Positions 1-13,482 of a stretch of 64,000 nt of DNA are shown here, in pieces. Source of the stretch: Pratylenchus scribneri (lineage: Eukaryota > Nematoda > Chromadorea > Rhabditida > Pratylenchidae); the NCBI GenBank assembly GCA_030063045.1, contig JAQSEB010000002.1, positions 3,782,001 to 3,846,000 of the forward strand, read 5' to 3'. Every line of letters starts with the position of its first letter. The first letter of the stretch is position 1. The notes beneath the pieces were generated by a model that worked only from the letters and a program-made list of their open reading frames with translations, was not told the origin of the DNA and ran no database searches. The translations under genes were made by a program, and so were the position numbers.

Positions 1-2226
<2,226 letters not shown>

Positions 2227-2344
2227 ATATACGAAATCTTTTGATGAAAGATATTATTCATTTTTGTATTATTTTGCATTAATTGAATAATTGTTATTGA
2301 ATTTCCAAATCATATCATAAAAATAATAAACTAATAATGAATTA

Positions 2345-2697
2345 TTTTATTCTAAGTTGACCAGGCGGAATTATTCTAAGTTCGCCAGGCGGAATTAAAA
2401 CAGGCGGAATTATTCTAAGTTCGCCATGCGGAATTATTCTAAGTTCGCCATGCGGAATTATTCTATGTTCGCCAGGCGGAATTATTCTAAGTTCGCCATG
2501 CGGAATTATTCTATGTTCGCCATGCGGAATTATTCTATGTTCGCCAGGCGGAATTATTCTAAGTTCGCCAGGCGGAATTATTCAAGTTGGCCAAGCGGAA
2601 TTAAAACAGGCGGATTTATTTTAAATCAGGCGGAATTATTCTAATTAGTTCGCCAAGCGGAATTATTGATTATTCTGAGTTAACCAGGCTGAATTAA
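2345..2697 (+). repeat. 24-bp unit array no. 1 (downstream of OAT)
   Basis: About 14 units in the orientation that begins GGCGGAATTATT and ends AAGTTCGCCA. Some units are replaced by a short 15-bp form GGCGGAATTAAAACA. The junction of adjacent units makes the odd-centred palindrome CGCC-A-GGCG. The array begins about 120 bp after the OAT stop codon. Copies here are more diverged (GCCATGCGG, GACCAGGCGG, GCCAAGCGG) than in the long array at 61 kb. The open frames through it are a by-product of a 24-bp period and are not genes. Confidence 0.9.
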
Positions 2698-3017
2698 TCT
2701 TGGCTTATGGAAACAAATATGCTAAAACCATTTGTTGAAAATCGGTTTGATGCGCAAGTTTCGTCGAATCTTATGCGCATAGCAGAATGAATTAAGAGAA
2801 ATTTAACTGTAAAAATGGATTAAAATTTTCAAAAAAAAAGGAAATTGTATTTTTTTATTATCTATTATTTGTAAAATCGAGTAATTTTAGCTAAAAATTT
2901 ATTTTCCACAATGATAAATATAATCATAATCAATGCTCAAATCATTTTATTCATAATCATCATCAAAATTAATGACAATAAATAAAAGTGTCTTAATCTT
3001 CTATTCATTCATTCCAT

Positions 3018-3717
3018 TTAAGTGAGAACACAATTCACTTCATTAATAACACGGCTGGATCCATCCTCGCCGGTGTAAACCCATTTATTTTCTTTATTAC
3101 AATTTAATGTGGCCTCAACAACGGTGCCAATGGGTTCATCCGGACCACCTTGTTCCACATTGAACTGTGAATTCAGCAAATAGCAATTTATTGGGGCATA
3201 AACTTTACCTGCATGAAAACTTGACCACCCGTAGCTGTGCAAGTTACATTCAATGTAATGCATCCGGCCGAATCGCTTGGCCCAATTTCGCTTGTGGCCG
3301 TTGCCGTTCCAATCGTTGCATTTCCTGGAGTCAGGGTGACCGCATCGACTGGGCATTGGGCACATTGGCTAGGGGTTGTGGGAGGTGGAGGTGAAGGAGT
3401 GGATGCATCAGACGGAGTGCCTAATAAGAAATTATAAGAATTTGGCATATTTTTACTGTACTTGGATTGAACGGAGTTGAAGGTGAACTTCCATGTGATG
3501 GAGTGAATGGGCTTGAGGGAGGAGGCGAAGAGGTGGTTGGTCCTTCGCATGGACAATGATGATGAGGCGGTTTTGTGTGATTCCCATGATGGCATCCGTG
3601 ATGATGATGATGCCGTTCCCTCGATTCCGATGAAGATGAGGAAGAAGAGGATGAAGATGAAGAGTCAGCACATGGACATTCACAAGGACATGGATGCTTA
3701 TGATGATGGCGGTGATG
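3018..3717 (-). CDS. C6 domain (six-cysteine, nematode) protein, 5' exon not found
   Basis: Exons on the minus strand are 3717-3462, 3420-3209 and 3164-3018 (stop). The last two encode a C6 domain with six cysteines spaced as in the nematode extracellular C6/DUF281 family: CAQC at its start, then AGC, VTC, LNC and VNC, ending CVLT. The first visible exon is low complexity: His-rich clusters (HHRHHHK, HHHH, HCPCEG), Cys-Pro pairs (PCPCECPC) and a run of eleven serines, then a Pro/Ser/Thr linker. C6 proteins are usually secreted, so an upstream exon with a signal peptide is expected. I looked for one in 3721-4900 and saw no convincing candidate. The His/Cys-rich head could bind metal ions, which is inference. 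Function unknown. Confidence 0.75.
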
Positions 3718-5257
3718 CTAAAAAATGTTTGGCATTGATTTGTAGGAAATATTTAATTTGTCAACTGCCGTGTCAATTCCAATAATGCCTAAGGGCCTTT
3801 TCTATTCATCCTACTCTACCCAAACTTTTTTCCTAAATCAGCCCGCCACCCTATCCTGTTTTAAACCCTCTCCATTCCCCCATAAAATGTTCACTTTTGG
3901 TTCAGTTTTCCCCACACATTTGCGTTTTGTTATCACATTTTTTCCCGCCCAACAGTATAAATATATTAGATAAGGTCTAGGCCAACAAATCCCAATCCCC
4001 TTCTTTGAGACATTGAGGGGCTTTAGGCTTCCGGCGAAGGCCCGGGGCGAGAGTTTAGGCGTACTCTCGCCCCAAACAGCATTAGTCCAGGGAATAAGGA
4101 CTATAATGCCGAAAAGATAATAGCAATAGCTTCCAGACCATAAATCTTATGCTCTATCCAATAGTTTATGGTTTGAGAAGGCAGAGAAAACCCGCGTAAA
4201 AGGTGGTAAACCGCTTATAATTATTTTGTCAATATAAATTCCTTTTTTTGGCAAATTAAACCATATCCAATACCGAATGTGATTGTGCCTCTTGTTGTAA
4301 AAGATTCAAAAGAAATAAGGAAGTAAAAATTTGGAATAAGCGTAAATTCATTTTGGGATTTTAGAGAGAAAGGTAAGGCAGGTGCCTAACCAAATTTTTA
4401 TGGAATCAAACTATTTGATGGAATTCAAATTCACCATTCAATTTTCCTTTTATATGGCCACATTTTAATTCCAACAAATTTTACGCTGTTGGCGGAAAAA
4501 AGAGGGCAGATGAGCCAACAAATGTTTTTTTAATCGAATCGCTTCTATTAATTAAAAAATCTGACAGAATTGAATGCAGCAATTTGAGAGGAGAAATTAA
4601 TATTCAAATAATTTTAATATTTACCAAAAAGTGCAAAAACCATCCGCCTTCTCTCTAGAAATCATGAGGATTGACTGTTAAACGAGAAGTGGGATTTTTG
4701 GGTTTTTGTACTTAATTGCCACGAAGAAAGGAGATTTATTCCAGTTTCCAGTATATAAAATGTGCGGAATTATTGGATTAGATGGATTGGAGAGGAAAAA
4801 AATGAATTGAGCCTGGGGGTAAAGTACAAAAAGGAGATTTGGGGACCAATATCTCAAAATCCCAGTCAAAATCCCGAGAGAGAAAAATTCAAAAAAAAAA
4901 ATAAAAAATAGTGTATTTTCAAATTATAACAAATAGTTTTTAATTTATGATTTTGTTTTTAAATGTTTCCTATTCATTTAGGGGCTATTATTTATATGTG
5001 TTAAGGGTTTGTCTTTGTGCACTTTCTTCCTTGGGATTTTGGGGTGAATTAAATTGATTTTTACAGAATTTAAAGTTTATTCAGTATATTTTTATTCAAC
5101 TAAAATTTTAAAATTTACGTTAAATATTTACAAATTTTAAGAAAACATTACTTGTTATGTAAATTATTTTAAAAAATTTTATGAATAATTTGTTTTGTGA
5201 TATTCATTGGAGGTTGTGGTTTCTTCTCTCTTTGGATTTGAAGGAGGACGGCCACAA
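3718..5257. other. Gene-free spacer with a hairpin cluster
   Basis: The interval between the C6 gene and the 3' end of VTI1. It probably contains the missing 5' exon and promoter of the C6 gene. Part 4044-4171 has clustered hairpins, listed separately. The rest is AT-rich with no supported gene. A 63-codon minus-strand frame at 4678-4869 has no recognisable features. Confidence 0.5.
4044..4171. other. Cluster of three hairpins, possible structured RNA
   Basis: Three consecutive inverted repeats lie in 130 bp. The first is a perfect 11-bp stem, GGGGCGAGAGT (4044-4054) with ACTCTCGCCCC (4063-4073), loop 8 nt. The second pairs GCATTAGTCC (4079-4088) with GGACTATAATGC (4098-4109), with a 2-nt bulge. 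The third pairs CCATAAA (4138-4144) with TTTATGG (4165-4171). The block is more GC-rich than its surroundings and has no open frame. I recognise no known RNA family. It could be a non-coding RNA gene or the remnant of a foldback element. Confidence 0.35.
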
Positions 5258-7558
5258 TCAAATTGCTTTGTAAACCAAAAATAGCAGAGAGAACATCATT
5301 ACGACGAATACGACCAAAAGTACCAATCGATTTTGGATCATTCTGTAAATGTTTTTGGCTAATTAAATTCCATTAAAATCAAAAATTTACCTTCGAATCA
5401 TTTGCGAAAGGACTCGACTGCTTCGCCCCAAATCCGCATTTGCCTCGCGCATTCTGTCCCGATTCCTTGTGAGAATTTCGCGTTGATGGCTCAAATTCTC
5501 CAGCACTTCTCCGCCCATCTTAATTTATTATTTAAATTAAATATCAATACAAATGTACAAAAACCTGTTCCGTTTCAATTGTAATTCGCTCACAATTTTG
5601 CAGCTTTCTGGTGCTCGATTCCAATCTTTCCGTATTGGAAATGAGTTTATCCTGCTTAAAATGTGTTTCAATTAAATTATTAATTTAAATGGGTAGTATT
5701 TATTTAATTTTGTCGAAAAAAGAATACATATAGCGAAAATCATTTAATGGTTTAAGGTTTTATCCTATATTTACGAACTATATAATATTGAATAGAGCTT
5801 GTCAAAACGCATCGATTGGTATATATAATTTGGTTAGGGTTTGGTCAATAGTAAAGGGTTTTAAACGGTTTAAACTAATTTTGGTTTATTGGTTCAAAAC
5901 TAAATTAAAATTGGCTAAACTAAAGCCAAAACATAATCAAATGATGTGTTCTTAACGAGATCTTTCGTTTGGGATAAAAGGTTTATGAGTCTTGGTTAAA
6001 CCATTGAACCGCTAAAATCTTTTCGGCAATTTCAATTTTTATTTCAAATTAAATATTTCCCCAATATAATAAGTAACCTGATCAACACAAATTCCGGTGT
6101 CGCCATATTGGAAAAGTTCCTCTCTGTTTGCGCCCTGCTTAATTCGATCCATTGCCTTCCTCAATTCTGCATCCAATTGCCGTTTATCACTTCGGTAACT
6201 TTTCACTCTCAATTCGTATTTTCCACGGTCAGGGCTGGAAAAAATAAATTTAAAGTAAATATTAGGAATAATTTAACTAACTTGATCGACTCAATTTCCC
6301 GGACGCTCAATTCCATTTGTTCCAGAAGATCCTCAACATCGGCCAAAAGACGGCGAACCTCATTTGCAGCTGAATTCACCTCCGATGGAAGCAATTGATG
6401 AAGATGGCCGATTTTGGCCGTAATTTCTGAAATAAAAAATATTCATAATAGATAGGAATATTAAATATAATAGGAATATTAAATTTGGAAAAAAAATAAC
6501 CACTAAAAAGTTGAAATGCTTTTAATGGTTCAGAGGTTTATCCTACACCCATAAACTTTATATCCAATCGATAAATCTCATTAGAATGCATCATTTGATA
6601 ATGATTTGACTTGGATTTAACCAATTTTGAACAATAAACCAAGATGGGTTTAAACTGTTAATACCTTTTAATTTTGACCAAACCATAACCAAATTATATA
6701 CCGTTCAAGGCAAACGTAAAGAAGTGTGGTCCCGCCGAATTTTGATTTTAAAAATAAGGGAAACACGTTTTTATGCATAATTTTAGGCGCTGATCATGAA
6801 TCTGAGCTCAGAATTTTGATATCTTGTCATCTTGGTAAGGTATTGCCAACTTTTACCATGAAAAAGCATAGGGGGGACCAAGGGCATTTTTGGTAAAAAA
6901 TTTTTCGGGGCCAATATATAGCTCATTCAACGCGGCTTGACGAGCGGAATCCAATGGTATCATTCTTAGATGGAAATATTTTGAAATTGCAGAGTTATGA
7001 CCGAAAGATATTTTATGCCTTGGTAAGGTTTTTGACTTATAACTTGCATATTCTTCAGTATTCCAATGCATAAATGGTACCATTGGATTCCGCTCGTCAA
7101 GCCGCGTTGAATGAGCTATATATTGGCCCCGAAAAATTTTTTACCAAAAATGCCCTTGGTCCCCCCTATGCTTTTTCATGGTAAAAGTTGGCAATACCTT
7201 ACCAAGATGACAAGATATCAAAATTCTGAGCTCAGATTCATGATCAGCGCCTAAAATTATGCATAAAAACGTGTTTCCCTTATTTTTAAAATCAAAATTC
7301 GGCGGGACCACACTTCTTTACGTTTGCCCCGTTCAATGCATCTTGACCAGCTCTTTTCAATTTTGGGTATATTTTGTTTGGTTTGTGAATGTAGGACAAA
7401 CCCTCAGACCATAATCCATAACTATCTAGTATTTTGATATTTTCAATGTCTCCTTACCAATTAAACAATATTAATTAAATTAAGTAATAATTACCTGCAG
7501 TGTTGACTGAATATTGTCGCTCAAAATCATTCAACAATTCAATTGTGGTGGACATCAT
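5258..7558 (-). CDS. vti1: VTI1-family Qb-SNARE
   Basis: Membrane-anchored SNARE for vesicle fusion in the Golgi/endosome pathway. Six minus-strand exons (7558-7495, 6426-6282, 6234-6078, 5651-5565, 5518-5391, 5342-5258) give 221 aa, the normal length for VTI1 proteins. The N-terminal half, up to about residue 120, is helical and charged as in the Habc region. The SNARE motif follows, including MGGEVLENLSHQREIL, ADLGRSSRVLSQM and MIQNRL, and then a single C-terminal hydrophobic anchor (LVLLVVFVVMMFSLLFLVY) ending KAI. This arrangement is diagnostic of VTI1. There are two possible ATG codons in tandem (7558 or 7555). An AG acceptor lies 3 nt upstream of the first, and the MRPS7 stop is only 133 bp upstream, as expected for a downstream operon gene receiving a spliced leader. 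The first and third introns hold dispersed repeats. Confidence 0.93.
5700..6030. repeat. Dispersed repeat family C in a VTI1 intron
   Basis: Contains motifs shared with copies at about 6505-7430, 39695-40190, 45895-46160 and 48240-48540: GGTTTAAGGTTTTATCCTA-like ends, AAACGCATCGATTGGTATAT and repeated AAACGGTTTAAAC. The copies are in both orientations and have inverted ends, so the family is probably a non-autonomous foldback element. Not coding. Confidence 0.5.
6709..7328. mobile_element. Long foldback element (about 250-bp arms) with 8-bp target duplication
   Basis: The left arm (about 6709-6960) and right arm (about 7078-7328) are near-perfect reverse complements, starting GGCAAACGTAAAG and ending CTTTACGTTTGCC. 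About 115 bp separates the arms. The 8-bp direct repeat CCGTTCAA immediately flanks both ends (6701-6708 and 7329-7336), so the ends are precise. There is no transposase. The element sits in the first VTI1 intron, inserted into a family C repeat whose two halves (about 6505-6708 and 7337-7430) lie on either side. An 8-bp duplication suits hAT or similar superfamilies. Any open frame in the arms is a mirror image and not a gene. Confidence 0.88.
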
Positions 7559-7691
7559 TTCTGGCTATTTTTAGATATAAATTAAACAAAATTGAAATGG
7601 GAAAATATAATGCGGTTTAAAACCGTAAATAAAAAGCAATAAAAGAATTCAAAATGTGTTTATTATTCAAATATAATTTAACAAAAACAAA

Positions 7692-8617
7692 TCAAAATCT
7701 TCTAAAACTTGAAAATGCTCTATTCGCTTCACACAATCGATGGAGTTCTTGTTTTGCTTGAATTGCAAATCCCTCATTGTTCATTGCCGCTATAAGTTCA
7801 TGGGCCAATAAAACCTGAAGAAAAATTAATTCACAAATTCAATAATTTCTCCTTACCCTAAAAAAGTTTTGTCCGTGGAAGCATTTTTGCCTCAGAATGT
7901 CCCGTAGCATTTTTATGGCCAAAAATGTTGAAAAATGTTCGTTTAGTGCATATGGAACTTGGTAGACGATTCCAACTGAAAATTGTAATTTATAATTAAA
8001 TTATATTTTGTAAATATTCCGAAAACCTTTGATAATCTTCTTCAAATGCATAACCGGTCTAATGTTCAAAATTGCCAAATTGGCTATTTCAATTGGATCG
8101 AGGATTATTTTTTTCCTCTTCACTTCATCTTTTTCCGCCACCCATTTACTGCAATAATAATTTATTCCATTATTTTAATAATTTACCTATATTGGATTCG
8201 TTTGACCAATTCCAGCGCTTCATAAATTTCATTTCGAACCAATTCTTTGTCATACCGTGTCATAACTCGAATCATTTTATCAACAATAGGATCCCTGAAA
8301 AAGTATAAATGTACAATAAAAAAAATGAAAATATTTGACTTGTAAAAGACGGGCGTTTGATCGGATTTCATTGGAGTCATGTGCTTAAGATGTCGAGGAT
8401 CATCCGCTGCTAATGGCTTATTTAACTGAATTAAATTGGTTACACAAATTTGAATTATAAATAAAACAATAAAAACCTCATCCATTTTCACAATTGGTTC
8501 GCAGAATCTGGCCGGATCATAAACAGTTAACAATTGTCCACTAGTGCCAAAGAAGCGATTGGTGTAGGCATTTTTGGAAATTAAAAGCAATTTTTGTCTC
8601 ATTAGATTTGCGTTCAT
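7692..8617 (-). CDS. mrps7: Mitochondrial ribosomal protein S7 (uS7m)
   Basis: Small-subunit mitochondrial ribosomal protein that binds the 3' domain of the small rRNA. Seven minus-strand exons (8617-8477, 8425-8340, 8294-8187, 8148-8027, 7975-7857, 7814-7692, with all junctions in frame) give about 232 aa. Recognisable S7 features are DPIVDKMIRVMTRYDKE, EALELVKRIQ, the segment LNIRPVMHLKKIIKG with GIVYQVPYALNEH, and a C-terminus HRLCEANRAFSSFRRF that matches the end of animal MRPS7. A strong pyrimidine-AG acceptor (TTTTTTCAG) lies 5 nt upstream of the ATG, typical of a nematode spliced-leader site. VTI1 follows after 133 bp on the same strand. The count given lists six coordinate pairs; these six exons account for the full CDS. 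Confidence 0.92.
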
Positions 8618-9284
8618 TATTTCTGAAAAAAGTTTTGAATAAATGGAACATATTTTAATTGCATCCGCAATTTGGAAAATTAAAATTAAAGAGGGAAAGG
8701 GACTCTTAGTTTTGCTTTTGCAGCTTAGTTCTTAAGACTAAGGCTAATTTTAGATGAGGGCTAGGTTAAGGAAATAGATTTTATCAAAATTTTCCGAATA
8801 TCGAATGAAAGATCTCCTCTTCCTCTCTCTCTTAAAACGTAACGTATGTAAATGTAAACTATTAAATAAGTTCCAAATACTCTATACGAATAAATTGTGT
8901 AATAATGGAAAGATAGATAATTTTTATAACCCGAAATAATGAAAAAATTGCCTAAGCCATTAGGCCATAAACCATAATGAATTATTAATTTCATAAGAAA
9001 TATGAGTTCGGTAAATTTATCCGATCAGCTGATCAAGCACATATCAGTTCATTATACATTTATTTATTCTGATTTGTAAATTGTAAATTTGAATGAAGGC
9101 AATTTTGGCTCATATAAAAGAATGGCTACAAGAATTATGCGAGATTTTCGGTCTCTGATGAGCTTTTGAATAGGATTTGGTCTGTGAAAGGGAAGTGGAA
9201 GGATTGGATATGGCTCTATAAATTACAAGGCAATCAATTAATATTTTTATATTCTCCCCAATATTTATTCCCTCTTCCATTCAT
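8618..9284. other. Spacer between TTL and MRPS7 genes
   Basis: AT-rich non-coding DNA of 667 bp that should contain the promoter of the MRPS7-VTI1 pair. It ends in a CT-rich stretch next to the transthyretin-like gene stop. A frame at 8761-8994 has no protein-like composition. Nothing else is recognisable. Confidence 0.5.
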
Positions 9285-10375
9285 TCATTCTTCTTCTCCT
9301 TCCTTCTTTTGCTGTCCTTGCTTTGTCCAATTTGGGCGTCGTTCATTCGATGACTTTTTTCCATCCTCAATTTGTTCAATGCTTTCTGGAAAATAAATTT
9401 AATTAAAATAATTAATTTTATTGACAATTTACCCTTTGAATCGGTGTCCAATTCAACTGGAATTTCCCAATTTGAGTTGCCATCGGGACGGGTCACCGGG
9501 ATGATTTGTTCATTTGCGGACTTTCCACCACTCTTTTTCGTTTTTTCTTCATACTCTTTGCTGTCCAAAACATCGAATAATTTAATCTTTAAAAAAATTT
9601 TTTTGAAATAAAATTAGTAAATTAAAATTAATTTCAAAACCTCTTCGCCACTTTTGGATGGAGTTTTAGTTTTGCCTCCATTTTCAGTGGATGATGATTG
9701 AAAACGACGACGTGGATTTGGGATGGAAGGGAAGGCAATTGAAACATTCGGTTGCTTTTTCGAATCCAAAACAATAATTCCCAAATCGTAGGTTTCAGGC
9801 TGAATTATTTTTTTGTGATTTTATAAGTTTAAAATTTACCACAAATGTGTTGAATTCGGGCAATTCGATGGTTTCCCCATGCTCTCCATTGCAATAATGA
9901 TGAATTCGAATGTATGGGTCGGGCAAATTTTGCTTAATTTTATAATATTGAAATTAATAAAAATTCGAATAGACAAACCAATCCTGGCAACCAATTGAAG
10001 TCATCGCCACATCCATCCAATTGGAAAGTTCCATCCGCTTCGGTGAATGTAACCCTAAAATTTTAGAAATTTTTGAGCTAATAAAAAAAAGTTAATGTTT
10101 CGGTATTACCCCATCAGATCATCCGGATCAAATGCCTTCAAAATGCTGAATCCATCTCGATCATATACACGCACTTCCTTTAAAATTTCATTTAAATTTC
10201 ATATTTTATTGCTTAAATTTGTTGAACTAACCACATTCAATTGTTTACTGGCATCCCGTTGGCATTGAAGTGCACCACGAACCCAAACACATTTATGCGT
10301 CCCAAATGCAATTCCAACAATGGAAAGAATTGTAAAAATGGCAAAATAATGGCGAATTGAAGTCGTCGAAGGCAT
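9285..10375 (-). CDS. Secreted transthyretin-like (TTL/TTR-52 type) protein with charged tail
   Basis: Seven minus-strand exons (10375-10232, 10177-10110, 10054-9979, 9932-9840, 9799-9641, 9586-9433, 9385-9285) give 264 aa. The N-terminus has a hydrophobic signal-type segment (YFAIFTILSIVGIAFG). The TTL core then follows: CVWVRGALQC, VRVYDRDGFSILKAFDPDD, a TFTEADGTFQLDGCGDDF block and DPYIRIHHYCNG. The Cys pairs and the DG.F.L.G motif are typical of the nematode-specific transthyretin-like family (DUF290). The tail after about residue 145 is long, charged and probably disordered, ending KKEGEEE, which makes the protein longer than most family members. The first ATG (10375) precedes the signal segment. 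TTL proteins are extracellular; a specific role cannot be read from the sequence. Confidence 0.88.
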
Positions 10376-10884
10376 CGCCACTCAATATAATAATTTGTAA
10401 GAGATCTTTTGTGTCTTTTAAGTAGGCTTAAATGAATAAAATTTGAGAAATTTTATGAGAAAAATAAGGAATATAAATGGGAGAGTGGGGAGCGGGGAGG
10501 GGAATGAAATTGGATATTATTTTGTGAATTTTTGACTTTAAATTTAAAACATTTGTTACTTTTGGATAAAAAAGTTTGACCGCAAATGTGATTGAAAATA
10601 AGTCGAAGAACGATCAAGAGAATAGTAGAGCTCGGCGGGGGCTGATCTTCTCCCCCGCTTTTTGACAATGGAATGAATGATTCATTCTTCCATTCATTCC
10701 CGTTTAATGAATAATGGAGAGGATCACGGGATTAAAATGTGAAAAAAAGGAAAATGAATGGATAATATGTTCCTCATTTTTAAATTAAATAAAATTCAAT
10801 TTTTATAATTTTTATGCAAATAAAAAATGCGATAAAAAAATATTTAATTTATATGTTCATCTTCTTCATCATCATCCTCAATAT
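10376..10884. other. Spacer upstream of TTL gene
   Basis: About 510 bp between the TFIIA gamma stop and the TTL start, probably including the TTL promoter. It contains a short palindromic run of ATTCATTC/GAATGAAT motifs at 10670-10705. No gene is seen. Confidence 0.45.
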
Positions 10885-11380
10885 TTATGGACCTCGTTTC
10901 TGAACATTTGCATCACCTAAATGTGAATAAATTATTCGCAAATATTTGAATATATTTTGAAATTAACTCACATGCCACAAATTTGACTCGATCAATTTGC
11001 CCTTCGATTGGTCGTTGGGCATCGCGGAATTCCACTTTTTCCATTACGAATGTCCAAACATTGTCGCAAAATCGATAGGCCCTCAACTTCTCTGCCTATT
11101 CAAACAAAATTGGGGAATTATTTCCATTTAATTATAATTGGCAGGAAAATACCTTGAAATTAACTTTATTCCTTGCCCTCTCCGAAAGTGCTTTATTGAT
11201 GCATTTGTCGAATGTGGTCAAAACGGCGCCAGCCAATTGTTGGGAAATCAGCCCTTCGCTCACCAATTCATCTAAAGAGCCTAAAAATGTTCGTTTAAAT
11301 TAATTAATATTTTAAAATAATTTGCACAAACTTTGCAATGCGGTGCCAATTGTTGAAGTTCGATACATTTGATAAGCCAT
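10885..11380 (-). CDS. gtf2a2: Transcription initiation factor TFIIA small (gamma) subunit
   Basis: General RNA polymerase II factor that pairs with TFIIA alpha/beta and stabilises TBP on DNA. Four minus-strand exons (11380-11332, 11280-11153, 11095-10972, 10916-10885) encode 110 aa, essentially the length of animal TFIIA gamma. Diagnostic stretches are [16 protein letters not shown] at the N-terminus, the helical SLDELVSEG block, [20 protein letters not shown] and [20 protein letters not shown], ending in KFVACDA. The donor at 10971 (GTGAGT) was chosen because the alternative GTTAAT donor produces an immediate stop. It follows AAMP by 200 bp on the same strand. A possible spliced-leader acceptor (TTTGACAG) lies about 40 nt upstream of the ATG. 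Confidence 0.95.
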
Positions 11381-11580
11381 TTTTCAATAAAATTGCAATA
11401 AAATTGATTCGAATATTTTCTGTCAAATTAAATTTTATTATTAAAAATATTTTAATTAATTATTCATGAATTAGGATGAGAAATTTTCCATTATAATTTT
11501 TATAAATGATTAAAAATAAATTGTTTGTAAATTTATCGAAATGAATAAAAAAAAACAATTAATAAATATTTTGGAAACAA

Positions 11581-13482
11581 TTAACAAATATTTTGAGGGA
11601 GTTGGAATATTCGAATGGAACCAGCTGAACATCCAGTGAATAAGAATACTCGATTTTTGTCAACATCTTCCCATTTGACCAGGGAGAAACTTTCATCGTC
11701 GCTGCCAAAAAATACCTTAAAAATGAATTTATTTTTGGTGGAAATAAATTTAAATTTACCATAGAGTAATTATTATCGCCGGCTTTCAATTCACCATTTT
11801 TCCCATCCCAAACATGAATGGTGCCGTCCACGGTGGCAGAAATAAGTGAAATTGAATTGTTTGAGCCAACATGCCAAATTAAATTGATCAATGCTTCACC
11901 TTAAATTCGTTTTTTGATTAATTCCGGCCAATTTTGAATTATTATTTTAAAATTTACCGCGTATCAACAAACCGCCTCGGCTCTCTCGTTCTCCAGCTTC
12001 ACATCGATATCGAATTTGGCCTCGTTCATAATCAAAAACAGTCAAAAGCCCATTTGATGTGCCAACCGCGAGCCATGGCAAATTGGAAGGTGCAAAACGA
12101 ACGCATTCAACACTGTTGTTGTTGCTTTCTTCATTTTCATTTGTTTTTTGTTCATCATCTTCCATTTTCACCACTTTTCGTGTTTTTTCTCCGACTTCAT
12201 TTAAAGGAGATTGAAAAGTGCGAAGCAGTCTTAAATTGACAGAATTTGTGCTGACCAATGCAGTCTGTCCATTTGAACAACCTGAATCGATTATTTACGA
12301 ATATTTTGTACAAAAATTGTGCTAACCAATTGCAACGAGGCCTTCTTTGATGTCCATTACACCGCCAATGCATTCTTCTTCCAATTGAATTTCAGTGGAA
12401 TTGGCCTCTTTCAAATTCCAAAGTCGAACAAATTTGTCCTCATAAACGGCGATTAAATGTTTTGAATCGGCCAGCAATTGGGCAGAAACACAAGGAGCAT
12501 TTGAATTGGCGATGAATACCTAAAAATTGTATTTTTAAAAACATTTTTTAGTTTTTTTTCTCCCAAAAATTGACCTATCACCAGATTAAATAATCCGTAA
12601 ATTCAAACCTTGGATTGATTGATTTTTTGTTGTTGCCTTGAAATGAGCCACATCCATATTGAACCATCCCCGCAACCAGCAAAAAGAATTCCTTCAACTG
12701 AACTGTGCCATAAAATCCAACGAATTTGCTCAAAACTATTTTCCTCATCATCCTCTTGGGATGTCACATTATTTTGACAATCTTCAATCTGAATTAATAA
12801 TTAAAATTGAATTAATATTAATTATTAACCATTAAAAGTGAATCAATGCTATCAATTGGTGGAATTGGAATGCACAAAATTCGTCCAGCCATATCGCCAC
12901 TTGCTGAATTAAATAATTTAAATATTTATTATTCTCTAGATTAGAACTAACCAAGTAAATTACTATTTGCATTCCATGCCAAACAATGCACCGAATCGAT
13001 GTGTTTGCCTTTGATGTGTATGAGTGGACTGCCGCCTAAACAATGAATTATTTTTGTATTTTGTGGATTAATTAATAATCAACCTTGAAAAGTACTTTCT
13101 TCTCTCAAATTCCAAACAGCGACTGTATCATCCTAAAACAAGGGTTGAATTATAAAATATGAAAAATGAAGTAAAAAATACTTCGGAGCCCGAAGCAAGG
13201 TAGCTTCCATTCGGCGAAATTGCCAGGCAAAAAACATCCTTTTCGTGAGCGTGTATTCTGGCAATCGAGTGATCTGCCCGTTCATGCTGCTGGTCTACCT
13301 AAAAATTTAAATTTATAATCTAAAAATCCATTAAATGAACCGACCTCTTCGTCATCGCCATAAACCGTGTATGAATCCGCCCATTCTTCGTCCTCAATCA
13401 TGTGCGCTTCTAATGGTTCATCATTTGTTCCTTCGGCGTTTTCTCCATTTTCCGACTGCACATCTTCATCAGAATTGTCCAT
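11581..13482 (-). CDS. aamp: AAMP-like WD40 repeat protein
   Basis: Ten minus-strand exons (13482-13345, 13298-13182, 13132-13084, 13035-12952, 12903-12830, 12788-12609, 12519-12327, 12281-11958, 11899-11760, 11715-11581) give 477 aa. An acidic N-terminus (DNSDEDVQSENGENAEG) precedes a WD40 propeller. Repeat marks include VFCLAISPNGSYLASGSEDD with TVAVWNL, VHCLAWNANSNLLASGDMAG, GCGDGSIWMW, YEDKFVRLWNL, ATVDGTIHVWD and FTGCSAGSIRIFQL. The WMW motif, the NSVE.VRF segment and the order of repeats resemble angio-associated migratory cell protein (AAMP, yeast Sqt1-like). Sqt1 is a ribosome assembly chaperone; the metazoan role is less clear. An acidic insertion with many Asn/Glu lies near residue 335. 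A TTTTAG acceptor lies about 19 nt upstream of the ATG. Confidence 0.85.

Noticed and set aside
6853..7083. Minus-strand 76-codon open frame
   Set aside because: Encoded by the arm of a foldback element; the other arm encodes the mirror sequence.
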